A stretch of DNA of 53,640 bases, taken from NCBI RefSeq assembly GCF_000423125.1, contig NZ_AUHJ01000019.1, positions 1-53,640 of the forward strand, in the 5' to 3' direction. This document shows positions 27,410 through 34,712 of the stretch, one piece after another. Below the pieces are notes generated by a model. The model had not been told where the DNA came from and searched no databases. It was given only the letters and a program-made list of their open reading frames with translations. Source of the stretch: Haliea salexigens DSM 19537. GTDB taxonomy: Bacteria > Pseudomonadota > Gammaproteobacteria > Pseudomonadales > Halieaceae. A program made the position numbers and the translations under genes. The stretch's first letter is position 1, and each line of letters begins with the position of its first letter.

Positions 27410-28132
27410 CCAGCGGCTGGCGGGGTTCTGGTGGGTTCTGGAGGTTGGCGGCCCGTTGGGCCGCTGCGTCGCTCCGGAGCACGGGAGTCATTTTGCTCCA
27501 CTGCGGGCGCATGCGGCGCGCGGTCCTTTGGGTGTTTTTGCGCTGCCGTCTGGCGACGTGCTGGTTGGGGGGATTGGGCATTTGCCAAGGCTGTTGAGCG
27601 CTTGGGAGGCGTTTGCGTACTAGCAGGGCTGGAGGTTGGCGGGGTCTAAGGTGGGGTTGTGTTCGCGCCGACGCCCTCCGAGTCCGCAAAAAGACTCCCG
27701 CACACCGGATCAACGCGGGTGGAAACCTCGGCTATGAAGCCCCACTCAATACGAAGCACCGCTCCATTCGTCAACGTACCCGCGTTGATTTGTGCGGTGG
27801 GTTGTTTCCTGCGGACTTGGAGGGCGTCGGTGCGCCCCCACAACTCTCTTAAACGCACCCCACCCTCAGCGCTGCTAGTGCGTAAAGGCCACCCGAGAAA
27901 CACCGCCGCCATGACAAGTGACCAAATAACTTCATCAATCGACCGCCAGACGGTAGCGCAAGATCACCCAAAGGACCGCGCGCCGCATGCGCCCGGAATG
28001 GAGCAGGAAATAACGCACCGTGCAAAGCGACGCAGCGGCCCAACGGGCCGCCCGCCCACTCAATCCTTAAGGAAACACCCCACAGCCTACATACCTGACC
28101 AACCCCCAAATCCCTGCGCACGCCAGCGCTGG
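27410..28132. repeat. Long imperfect inverted repeat (two diverged copies of one unit, head to head)
   Basis: Matching blocks are symmetric about 27749: 27447-27473 with 28026-28052 (27 of 27), 27505-27534 with 27965-27994 (30 of 30), 27669-27679 with 27819-27829, and 27709-27720 with 27778-27789. Between them the arms are diverged but collinear, with almost no length change over 300 bases. Weaker similarity (CCAGCG-CTGG) reaches 27410 and 28132 with an extra 43 bases on the right. The central 57 bases are unpaired. It looks like two copies of a dispersed intergenic repeat in opposite orientation, or a non-coding element with long inverted ends; no transposase is present. Confidence 0.85.
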
Positions 28133-28157
28133 ACTTGTGCCCTGCAGGGTTTAGAAT
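28130..28157 (+). promoter_or_regulatory. Possible fabA promoter
   Basis: TGGACT (28130-28135), 16 bases, TAGAAT (28152-28157). The -10 is good and the -35 weak, and the -35 touches the outer edge of the inverted repeat. Leader of about 88 bases to the fabA ATG. No FabR- or FadR-type palindrome recognised. Confidence 0.4.
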
Positions 28158-28251
28158 GACGCCCTGACACACATGCCCTGCTGGAACATTACACGACGGA
28201 GATCAGGGCTGACCGCCCCCCCCCAGCCTCCAGGGCCCGACTGGACACACT

Positions 28252-28767
28252 ATGACCGCACAAAGCGCATTCACGAAAGAGGAACTGGTAGCCTGCGGGC
28301 ACGGTCACCTCTTCGGCCCCGGCAATGCCCAGTTGCCCACCGACAACATGCTGATGCTGGACCGCATCACACATGTGAGCTCTGAAGGCGGACGTTTCGG
28401 CAAGGGCGAAATCATCGCCGAGCTGGATATCCATCCGGACCTGTGGTTTTTCCAGTGCCACTTTCCGGGCGACCCGGTGATGCCCGGCTGCCTGGGGCTG
28501 GACGCCATGTGGCAACTGGTCGGCTTTTTCCTCGGCTGGCGAGGCAATCCGGGGCGCGGCCGCGCGCTGGGTTCCGGGGACGTGAAGTTCACCGGTCAGG
28601 TGGTACCCAGTGCAAAGAAAGTGGGCTATCACATCCACATGAAACGCGTTATCGAGCGCAAACTCATCATGGGCATCGCCGACGGCGTGGTCTCTGTGGA
28701 TGGCCGCGATATCTACACAGCAAACGATCTGCGTGTCGGGCTGTTCACCTCAACGGAGTCTTTTTAA
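28252..28767 (+). CDS. fabA: 3-hydroxydecanoyl-ACP dehydratase/isomerase
   Basis: 171 residues, same length as E. coli FabA. Catalytic His70 in [11 protein letters not shown] and Asp84 in GLDAMWQLV fall at the same numbers as in E. coli. It dehydrates 3-hydroxydecanoyl-ACP and isomerises trans-2 to cis-3-decenoyl-ACP, the branch point to unsaturated fatty acids. fabB follows after four bases, the classical anaerobic unsaturated fatty acid pair. Confidence 0.97.
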   Translation: MTAQSAFTKEELVACGHGHLFGPGNAQLPTDNMLMLDRITHVSSEGGRFGKGEIIAELDIHPDLWFFQCHFPGDPVMPGCLGLDAMWQLVGFFLGWRGNPGRGRALGSGDVKFTGQVVPSAKKVGYHIHMKRVIERKLIMGIADGVVSVDGRDIYTANDLRVGLFTSTESF

Positions 28768-28771
28768 TCCC

Positions 28772-29998
28772 ATGAGCAGACGGGTAGTCATTACAGGGCT
28801 CGGTATCGTGTCCTGTCTGGGTAACGATGCCAAAACAGTCACCGACGCGCTGCGTGCAGGGCGCTCTGGCATCAAAATTCGCCAGGAGCAGATCGACATC
28901 GGTATGCGCTCACACGTCGCCGGGGCGCCGGAGATTACCGTGGCGGATCACATCGATCGCAAGCAACTGCGTTTCATGGGAGATGCCGCGGCCTACGCGT
29001 ATATTTCCATGCAGCAGGCCATTGCCGACTCCGGGCTCACGGAAAAGGATGTCTCAAACGTACGCACCGGCATCATCGCCGGATCCGGCGGTGCGTCTTC
29101 CGCCAGTCAGACCGAAGCGGCGGATATTCTGCGGGAAAAAGGACTGCGTCGCGTTGGCCCCTATCGTGTCACCCAAACCATGGGCAGTACTGTCTCGGCC
29201 TGCCTCGCGACGCCTTTCCACATCAAGGGTGTGAATTACTCGATATCCTCGGCCTGCTCCACCAGCGCACACTGCATCGGCAATGCCATGGAGCAGATTC
29301 AGCTCAACAAGCAGGACGTTGTATTTGCCGGCGGCGGTGAGGAACTGCACTGGACGCTGAGCAGCCTGTTCGATGCCATGGGTGCGCTGTCCACCAAATA
29401 CAACGACACGCCGGAGCGGGCTTCCCGCGCCTACGATGCCAACCGCGATGGCTTTGTTATTGCCGGTGGCGGCGGCATGCTGGTGCTCGAGGAACTGGAG
29501 CACGCCCTCGCCAGGGGTGCACACATCTATGCCGAGCTGGTGGGTTACGGTGCAACGTCTGATGGCCACGACATGGTGGCGCCGTCCGGTGAAGGTGCTG
29601 TGCGCTGCATGCAGCAGGCGCTTGCCACGGTCACGGGCCCTATCGACTACATCAATGCACACGGCACCAGCACACCCGCTGGCGACATTCAGGAGCTGAA
29701 GGCGGTGCGTGAAGCCTACCGCGATCGCGACCACATTCCTGTTGTCGGCTCCACCAAGTCGCTGTCCGGACACTCGCTGGGCGCCGCGGGCGTGCAGGAG
29801 GCGATCTACTCACTGCTGATGCAACAAGCCGGCTTCATCGCGGCCTCGGCCAACATCGAAACACTGGACCCGGAAGCGGAAGGGCTGCCAATCGCCATCC
29901 AGCGCCACGACAATGTCGATCTGCAGCGCGTCATGTCCAACAGTTTCGGTTTTGGCGGCACCAACGCCTCGCTGGTCTTCCAGAAGTTCACGGGCTGA
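28772..29998 (+). CDS. fabB: 3-oxoacyl-ACP synthase I
   Basis: 408 residues from the ATG at 28772 ([18 protein letters not shown]); the frame is open upstream into fabA. Cys-His-His triad: Cys162 in [10 protein letters not shown], His298 in [11 protein letters not shown], His335 in [11 protein letters not shown]. It extends cis-3-decenoyl-ACP made by FabA. Shine-Dalgarno GGAG lies inside the end of fabA at a long spacing, suggesting translational coupling. Converges with moeA, both stop codons lying in one hairpin. Confidence 0.96.
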   Translation: MSRRVVITGLGIVSCLGNDAKTVTDALRAGRSGIKIRQEQIDIGMRSHVAGAPEITVADHIDRKQLRFMGDAAAYAYISMQQAIADSGLTEKDVSNVRTGIIAGSGGASSASQTEAADILREKGLRRVGPYRVTQTMGSTVSACLATPFHIKGVNYSISSACSTSAHCIGNAMEQIQLNKQDVVFAGGGEELHWTLSSLFDAMGALSTKYNDTPERASRAYDANRDGFVIAGGGGMLVLEELEHALARGAHIYAELVGYGATSDGHDMVAPSGEGAVRCMQQALATVTGPIDYINAHGTSTPAGDIQELKAVREAYRDRDHIPVVGSTKSLSGHSLGAAGVQEAIYSLLMQQAGFIAASANIETLDPEAEGLPIAIQRHDNVDLQRVMSNSFGFGGTNASLVFQKFTG

Positions 29999-30016
29999 GT
30001 GCCCGCGGGCGCTCAG
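29995..30016. terminator. Hairpin spanning both convergent stop codons of fabB and moeA
   Basis: CTGAGTGCCC (29995-30004), loop GC, GGGCGCTCAG (30007-30016), nine of ten pairs. It contains the fabB TGA (29996-29998) and the moeA TGA (30013-30015). There is no T-run on either strand, so it may block RNA decay or collisions rather than act as a full intrinsic terminator. Confidence 0.45.
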
Positions 30017-31215
30017 TTCAGGGAATCCAGCAGGGCCACGTCCAGCCAGTCACCTTCGGCAACCGTCGTCGCCGCCGGTATGCGCGCCAGGGCATTGCTA
30101 TAACACACGGAACTCAGTACACCGGAGCTCTGGTTGGCAAAGGGCACCACGCGCATGCCGCTCTCGCCTGAACTCAGGGTCACACGCAGATACTCTTCCC
30201 GCCGGTCGGCCTTGTCGCGGGTAAACCCGGCCCGGGCGCGCAGCCACAGCGGTTCCACATCATCGACGCCCTGAAAGCGCAGGAGAAACGGCCGGGCGAG
30301 CAGGCAGAAGGTAACAAAGCTCGACGTCGGGTTGCCCGGCAGCCCCAGAAGGGGCACACCACCCACTTCCCCAAAAGCCAGCGGTTTTCCGGGCTTGATC
30401 GCCAGGCGCCAGAGCGCGAGTGAACCCAGGCGTTCGACCTGACTGCGCACGTGGTCCTCATCACCCACCGAGACCCCGCCAGTGCTGAGCACGCAGTCGG
30501 CGCTGCCCGCAGCCTGCAACAGGGCATCCGCGGTTGCGGCGGGCGTGTCGGCAACGCGCCCGCAGTCGACGACTTCCATACCCAGGCTCCGCAGCAGCGC
30601 GGCGAGCATAAAACGGTTGCTGTTATAGATCTGCCCGGGCTGCAGGGGCCCGCTACCGGGTTCAACCAGCTCATCACCCGTGGCAAGCAGGGCCACGCGC
30701 AGGGCACGGCGCACCCTTACCTGCCCCACGCCTATGGATGCCAGCAGACCCAGATCCTCCGGGCGCAGGCGCCGGCCACGGGCCAACAGGCAGGCGCCTG
30801 TGACAATATCCTGGCCGCGAAGCCGGATATTGTCGCCTGCGCGCACCTCACCCCGTACTTCAAGCGCCCCATTCACCTCGGTGCACTGCTCTTGCATGAC
30901 CACGGTATCCGCACCCGGCGGCACCGGTGCGCCGGTGAAGATGCGCGCTGCAGTTCCCGGCAGCAGGAGCCGTGGTGCCTGCCCCGCCGCAATGCGCTGA
31001 CTCACGGGCAGCGGTCCGGGCATGTCGACGGCACGCAGTGCATAACCGTCCATGGCACTGTTGTCTTCCGGCGGCACCGCGATATCGGCGACGACGTCGG
31101 CGGCCAGCACCGCACCACAGGCGCCATGCAGTGGGCGCAATTCGCTGTGCGGGGGTGGCGGGGCCTTGGACAACAGGGTGTCCAGTGCCTCTGCAACCGG
31201 GACTAAAGGGGTCAC
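30013..31215 (-). CDS. moeA: Molybdopterin molybdenumtransferase
   Basis: 400 residues from a GTG at 31215 that overlaps the moaB stop (GTGA). MoeA domains: PEDNSAMDGYALR near residue 50, FTGAPVPPGADTVVMQE near 95, the MoaB/Mog-like core LATGDELVEPG and STGGVSVGDEDHV, then LLGLPGNPTSSFVTF. The small C-terminal beta domain is present. It inserts molybdate into adenylated molybdopterin made by the product of the upstream gene. No other cofactor genes are in the window. Confidence 0.95.
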   Translation of the reverse strand: MTPLVPVAEALDTLLSKAPPPPHSELRPLHGACGAVLAADVVADIAVPPEDNSAMDGYALRAVDMPGPLPVSQRIAAGQAPRLLLPGTAARIFTGAPVPPGADTVVMQEQCTEVNGALEVRGEVRAGDNIRLRGQDIVTGACLLARGRRLRPEDLGLLASIGVGQVRVRRALRVALLATGDELVEPGSGPLQPGQIYNSNRFMLAALLRSLGMEVVDCGRVADTPAATADALLQAAGSADCVLSTGGVSVGDEDHVRSQVERLGSLALWRLAIKPGKPLAFGEVGGVPLLGLPGNPTSSFVTFCLLARPFLLRFQGVDDVEPLWLRARAGFTRDKADRREEYLRVTLSSGESGMRVVPFANQSSGVLSSVCYSNALARIPAATTVAEGDWLDVALLDSLN

Positions 31216-31742
31216 GAGCCGGAGCGCGCCCGCAGCACACCGACGAAATTACAGGGTCGGTGCTCGCTGTCGAGCTGGTCACGGATAATGCCCGTCCACG
31301 CGGTGCGGCAGGCCCCGGTTGAGCCCGGCATGCAGAAGATAACGGTGTTGTTGGCCAGCCCCGCCAGCGCGCGCGACTGCACTGTGGAGGAGCCGATTTC
31401 CACCAGGGACAACGCACGGAACACCTCGCCAAACCCCTCAATCGATTTATCGAACAACGGCGCGACCGCCTCGGGAGTGGAGTCCCGCCCGGAGAAGCCG
31501 GTACCGCCCGTGACCAGCACAGCCTGTACCGCGGGATCGGCTATCCAGATCGAGAGTAGCGCCCTTATCTGGTAAATATCGTCCGGCACGATTCGGTGAT
31601 CAAAGCAGCTGTGACCGGCCGCCTCCAGAGACTGCCGCAGGTACTGACCGGAGGTGTCGTTTTCCGGCGTGCGGCTGTCGGACACGGTCAGCACGGCGAT
31701 AGACAGAGGCACCGGTGTGTCGCTCGCGGGGGATTCTGACAT
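31212..31742 (-). CDS. moaB: Molybdopterin adenylyltransferase (MoaB/Mog type)
   Basis: 176 residues from the ATG at 31742, preceded by AAGGAAC inside the end of the upstream gene; the longer frame is antisense-like read-through. Signature VLVTGGTGFSGRDSTPEAV and MPGSTGACRTAWTGII. It adenylates molybdopterin before metal insertion by MoeA; the two genes overlap. The upstream gene ends four bases before its start. Confidence 0.93.
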   Translation of the reverse strand: MSESPASDTPVPLSIAVLTVSDSRTPENDTSGQYLRQSLEAAGHSCFDHRIVPDDIYQIRALLSIWIADPAVQAVLVTGGTGFSGRDSTPEAVAPLFDKSIEGFGEVFRALSLVEIGSSTVQSRALAGLANNTVIFCMPGSTGACRTAWTGIIRDQLDSEHRPCNFVGVLRARSGS

Positions 31743-31746
31743 CGGT

Positions 31747-32634
31747 TCAGAGTTCCTTGCTTGCCTGCTGTTGCTGGCGTTGGTAGAAGTACTGGCGCAC
31801 TGTGTCGGCAACAAAACTGCGCCAGGATACCTGTTTGATGGCAAAGGCGCTGCGAATGGCGCTGCATTGCAGCGAGCGGTTGAGCGCGCGGCCGGGGCCT
31901 TCAAGCAACTGCAACTGCACGCCGTCGGGGGAAAACCGCGAAAACTGGGAAGCGGAAGCCAGCAGCGCCTCGGCGAACTCATAGCAGTTGGTGGCGTCGG
32001 TGCTGCAGTAGTGATAGGTACCCCACGCCTCTGCACCTACGCCGAACTGGTCCAGCATGCCGGCCACGACCCGGGCGGCGTCCAGCGACTCCACGGGGCA
32101 GCCCCTGAGCTGGTTGTCCAGCAGCAGGCTTCCCCCCGCAATCAACTGCTCAAGCATGTGCGAGAGCACATTGATGCCCGCGGCCGAGAACACCGGCCCC
32201 AGGCGGAGCACCACATGCCGCTCACAGGTCTCGCGCGTGCGCTGCTCTGCGGAGGCCAGCAAACGAGCAACGGTTTCCGGGTTGTCGGGAGGGTCCTGCT
32301 CACGGTACCCGCGCTCCGCATCGCCGGCAAAAACGCGGGCAGAGGACACCAGGAAATAAGCGGCGCCACTGCGTTGGCACGCCTTGGCGAGCCAATGGCT
32401 GCGCTCCACATCCAGCTCGTTGATCAGTTCGCCACTGTCGATAGCGCCCTGCAAACGGGCATCGACCACGATGTCCGCCCGCGCGCGGCGCACTACCTTC
32501 TTGGCGTGGCGTTCGCTCTTCCAGCGGGACACCGAGCTGGAAACGCTCTCCAGCTCGTGCCGCCCCCAGCGCTTCAGATGATCAGCCAGCGCCAGACCGA
32601 GAGAGCCGTCCGACCCTATCAGCAGGACACGCAC
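31747..32634 (-). CDS. RmlD-like extended SDR protein with degenerate active site
   Basis: 295 residues resembling dTDP-4-dehydrorhamnose reductase: a Rossmann N-terminus with the glycine motif LLIGSDGSLG, the strand FLVSSARVF, an acidic YREQDPPDNPE segment, and VVLRLGPVF. The catalytic pair expected in YGxTK is replaced: that position reads VARLL, so both Tyr and Lys seem absent, and the active-site Thr is Ser. It may bind a nucleotide or sugar nucleotide without catalysing reduction. It sits between ssb and moaB, coupled closely to moaB. A sugar-pathway role is not supported by neighbours. Confidence 0.8.
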   Translation of the reverse strand: MRVLLIGSDGSLGLALADHLKRWGRHELESVSSSVSRWKSERHAKKVVRRARADIVVDARLQGAIDSGELINELDVERSHWLAKACQRSGAAYFLVSSARVFAGDAERGYREQDPPDNPETVARLLASAEQRTRETCERHVVLRLGPVFSAAGINVLSHMLEQLIAGGSLLLDNQLRGCPVESLDAARVVAGMLDQFGVGAEAWGTYHYCSTDATNCYEFAEALLASASQFSRFSPDGVQLQLLEGPGRALNRSLQCSAIRSAFAIKQVSWRSFVADTVRQYFYQRQQQQASKEL

Positions 32635-32682
32635 GAGTTGCCCCCTACCACGTCGGCACGCAGCGCTTGCCCGCTGGCGGGC

Positions 32683-33186
32683 CTAGAACGGGATATCGTC
32701 GTCAAAGTCGGCAAAATCACCGGGCGGGGGATTGCTCGGCGGCGCGGCGCGGGGCGCCCCGGAAGGCGCCGGCGCCTGTTGCGGTGCCGCGCTCTGGTTG
32801 TACTCATCACGCCCGTAATTGTCACCGCCCATCTGGCCGCCGCCCGTGCGGCTGTCGAGCATCTGCATTTCATTGGCGACGATTTCCGTGGTGTAGCGGT
32901 CCTGGCCATCCTGACCCTGCCACTTGCGTGTGCGCAACGAGCCCTCAACGTACACCTTGGAGCCCTTTTTCAAATACTCGCCAGCGATCTCGGCCAGACG
33001 ATTGAAAAAGACAATGCGGTGCCACTCGGTACGTTCCTGTGGCTGGCCTGTTTGCTTGTCTTTCCAGCTCTCAGACGTTGCCAGATTGACGTTGGTGACC
33101 GCGCCACCTGAAGGCATGTAGCGCACTTCCGGATCTGCGCCCAGGTTACCGACCAGTATGACTTTGTTGACGCCCCGTGAAGCCAT
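32683..33186 (-). CDS. ssb: Single-stranded DNA-binding protein
   Basis: 167 residues from the ATG at 33186 ([16 protein letters not shown]), preceded by AGAGGAG; the GTG six bases upstream is less likely. An OB-fold (about 1-112) with [10 protein letters not shown] and the [11 protein letters not shown] strand is followed by a Gly/Pro/Gln-rich linker and the conserved acidic tip DFDDDIPF that recruits partner proteins. It coats single-stranded DNA in replication and repair. The order uvrA / MFS-ssb is the same as in Pseudomonas. Confidence 0.96.
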   Translation of the reverse strand: MASRGVNKVILVGNLGADPEVRYMPSGGAVTNVNLATSESWKDKQTGQPQERTEWHRIVFFNRLAEIAGEYLKKGSKVYVEGSLRTRKWQGQDGQDRYTTEIVANEMQMLDSRTGGGQMGGDNYGRDEYNQSAAPQQAPAPSGAPRAAPPSNPPPGDFADFDDDIPF

Positions 33187-33234
33187 GGTCACTCCTCTTT
33201 CGTGGACGATTGGCGATAGGAAAGTAAGTCAGGG

Positions 33235-33243
33235 ACTATAGCA
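33235..33243 (-). promoter_or_regulatory. Extended -10 promoter candidate for ssb
   Basis: Minus strand TGCTATAGT: TATAGT (33235-33240) with the TGn extension (33241-33243). It would start a transcript about 40 bases before the ssb ATG. No good -35 at the right distance, which extended -10 promoters tolerate. Confidence 0.4.
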
Positions 33244-33249
33244 ATCCGC

Positions 33250-33266
33250 CTGTGCAATTGCGACAG
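33250..33266. promoter_or_regulatory. CTGT-N9-ACAG palindrome upstream of ssb
   Basis: CTGT (33250-33253), nine bases containing GCAATTGC, ACAG (33263-33266). It resembles a LexA box but with nine rather than eight central bases. It lies in the -35 region of the ssb promoter candidate. Confidence 0.3.
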
Positions 33267-33337
33267 CACATCACACCAAAACCCATCAGTTGAGCCCACA
33301 CCAGGCGGCGGGCACACCCCCGATGGAGTTACGCCCG

Positions 33338-34531
33338 TCAGGGGGCCGCTTCAGGCAGGCCGGCATGTCCCGGCCGGGGCGCAGGCAGGGCGACGAGCAT
33401 CCACACGGCCACCACCACCAGGCAGAGCTCCGTGATACCCACGATGCCATAGTGCTGCAGTACCCAGCCGCCGGCCACGCCGCCGGCGAATATACCCAGG
33501 AACTGCGCGGTGGAGAAAATACCCAGCGCAGTGCCCTTGGCCTCCGGCGCCACCGCCTTGCTTACCATGGAGGGCAGCACCGCCTCCATATAATTGAAGC
33601 CTACGAAGAACAGCCATAATGCCATGCAGAACAGCCAGGGACTTGTCGCCAGGCCGAGCAGCGCGAGCGCCACCATCAACACCGCGATGGCTATCAGGAA
33701 CACCAGATGGTGTCGCCCTCCGCGCTCTGCGAGCCGCATCAGGGGCAGGATTCCCAGCACCGATAGCAGGACAGCTGGCAGGTAGACCTGCCAATGATCC
33801 TCCCGAGCAACGCCGACGACCGACTCCAGCGCACCGGGCACAATCTGGAAGCTCGCCATCAGCACAAAGTGCAGGGCAAAAATACCCACATCAAGGCGCA
33901 GCAGCGCGCGGTTGCGCAGGCTCGTCCGCAGCAGACGTGGCCGCGCGCCGACTTCAGCATGGGCGATCCCGCTGCGGGGCGGGTCGGGGACTTGCCACAG
34001 CACCACCACAATGCCCACCAGAGCCAGCGCGGCGGTGACGCCGAACACTGCTTCCAGGCCGCCAAACCCGGCGAGCAGTGGGCCCAGCACCAACGCCAGC
34101 GCAAACGCCAGCCCGATGCTGGCGCCCACCACGGCCATGGCCTTGGTGCGCTGCTCTTGCGACGTGAGGTCCGCCACCAGCGCCATGACACTACTGGCAA
34201 TGGCACCGGCGCCCTGCAGCGCACGGCCGAGAATGATGCCCTGAATACTGTCGGCCATGGCCGCCACCACACTACCGGCGGCAAATACCAGCAGGCCACC
34301 CACAATCACGGGCTTGCGACCAATGCGGTCAGACAACCAGCCGAAGGGGATCTGCAGGCAGGCCTGCGTCAGCCCGTAAGCGCCCAGTGCCACGCCGATC
34401 AGCGCCGGCGTAGACCCGGCAACGTCCACGGCATACAACGCGAGCAAGGGCAGCACCATGAACAGGCCGAGCATGCGCACGTTATACAGCAGGGCCAGCG
34501 CCGCCACGGAACGCCGCTCAACGGCCGACAT
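33338..34531 (-). CDS. Major facilitator superfamily transporter
   Basis: 397 residues from the ATG at 34531 (MSAVERRSVAAL); the frame is open upstream into the uvrA region but has no reason to start there. Twelve hydrophobic segments; the MFS loop 2-3 motif is GWLSDRIGRKPVIVGG. A drug/metabolite efflux type is likely, substrate unknown. It is divergent from uvrA and upstream of ssb, an arrangement conserved with Pseudomonas; whether it has a role linked to DNA damage is not known. Confidence 0.9.
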   Translation of the reverse strand: MSAVERRSVAALALLYNVRMLGLFMVLPLLALYAVDVAGSTPALIGVALGAYGLTQACLQIPFGWLSDRIGRKPVIVGGLLVFAAGSVVAAMADSIQGIILGRALQGAGAIASSVMALVADLTSQEQRTKAMAVVGASIGLAFALALVLGPLLAGFGGLEAVFGVTAALALVGIVVVLWQVPDPPRSGIAHAEVGARPRLLRTSLRNRALLRLDVGIFALHFVLMASFQIVPGALESVVGVAREDHWQVYLPAVLLSVLGILPLMRLAERGGRHHLVFLIAIAVLMVALALLGLATSPWLFCMALWLFFVGFNYMEAVLPSMVSKAVAPEAKGTALGIFSTAQFLGIFAGGVAGGWVLQHYGIVGITELCLVVVAVWMLVALPAPRPGHAGLPEAAP

Positions 34532-34647
34532 AGGGTTCTTGGTAATCACAACAGGGCAGGCACTATGCAAAAGTGCGGTATGGTAACAGCTTCCCCTTCC
34601 CCGTGGCATCCACCCGGCGGGCAACTGCGTAACAGCCCTGTATACTT

Positions 34648-34677
34648 TTGCCTCGACGCAACAACACCACCTATACT
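34648..34677 (+). promoter_or_regulatory. uvrA promoter candidate
   Basis: TTGCCT (34648-34653), 18 bases, TATACT (34672-34677). The transcript would start near 34684, about 30 bases before the ATG. Confidence 0.45.
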
Positions 34678-34695
34678 GTCGGGTTCGACCGACAG
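34676..34695. promoter_or_regulatory. Palindrome over the uvrA transcription start
   Basis: CTGTCGG (34676-34682), six bases, CCGACAG (34689-34695): perfect seven-base arms overlapping the -10 and start point. The outer CTGT/ACAG recalls a LexA site but the spacing is 12, not 8. An operator for another repressor or a simple hairpin are alternatives. Confidence 0.35.
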
Positions 34696-34712
34696 CCCCT
34701 GACCGGAGACAC

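Larger units (their letters stand above)
27321..28251. other. Gene-free gap of 931 bases
   Basis: Between the divergent manC and fabA. Several open frames of 80-170 codons exist on both strands, but they follow the inverted-repeat symmetry, lack ribosome binding sites and have Arg/Pro-rich, low-information translations, so I do not call genes. The contents are the long inverted repeat (27410-28132) and a fabA promoter candidate. Confidence 0.8.

Noticed and set aside
27381-28172. Several open frames of 80-166 codons in the manC-fabA gap
   Set aside because: They track the inverted repeat (similar peptides read from both arms), have no ribosome binding sites and Arg/Pro-rich composition. They are by-products of GC-rich repeat DNA.
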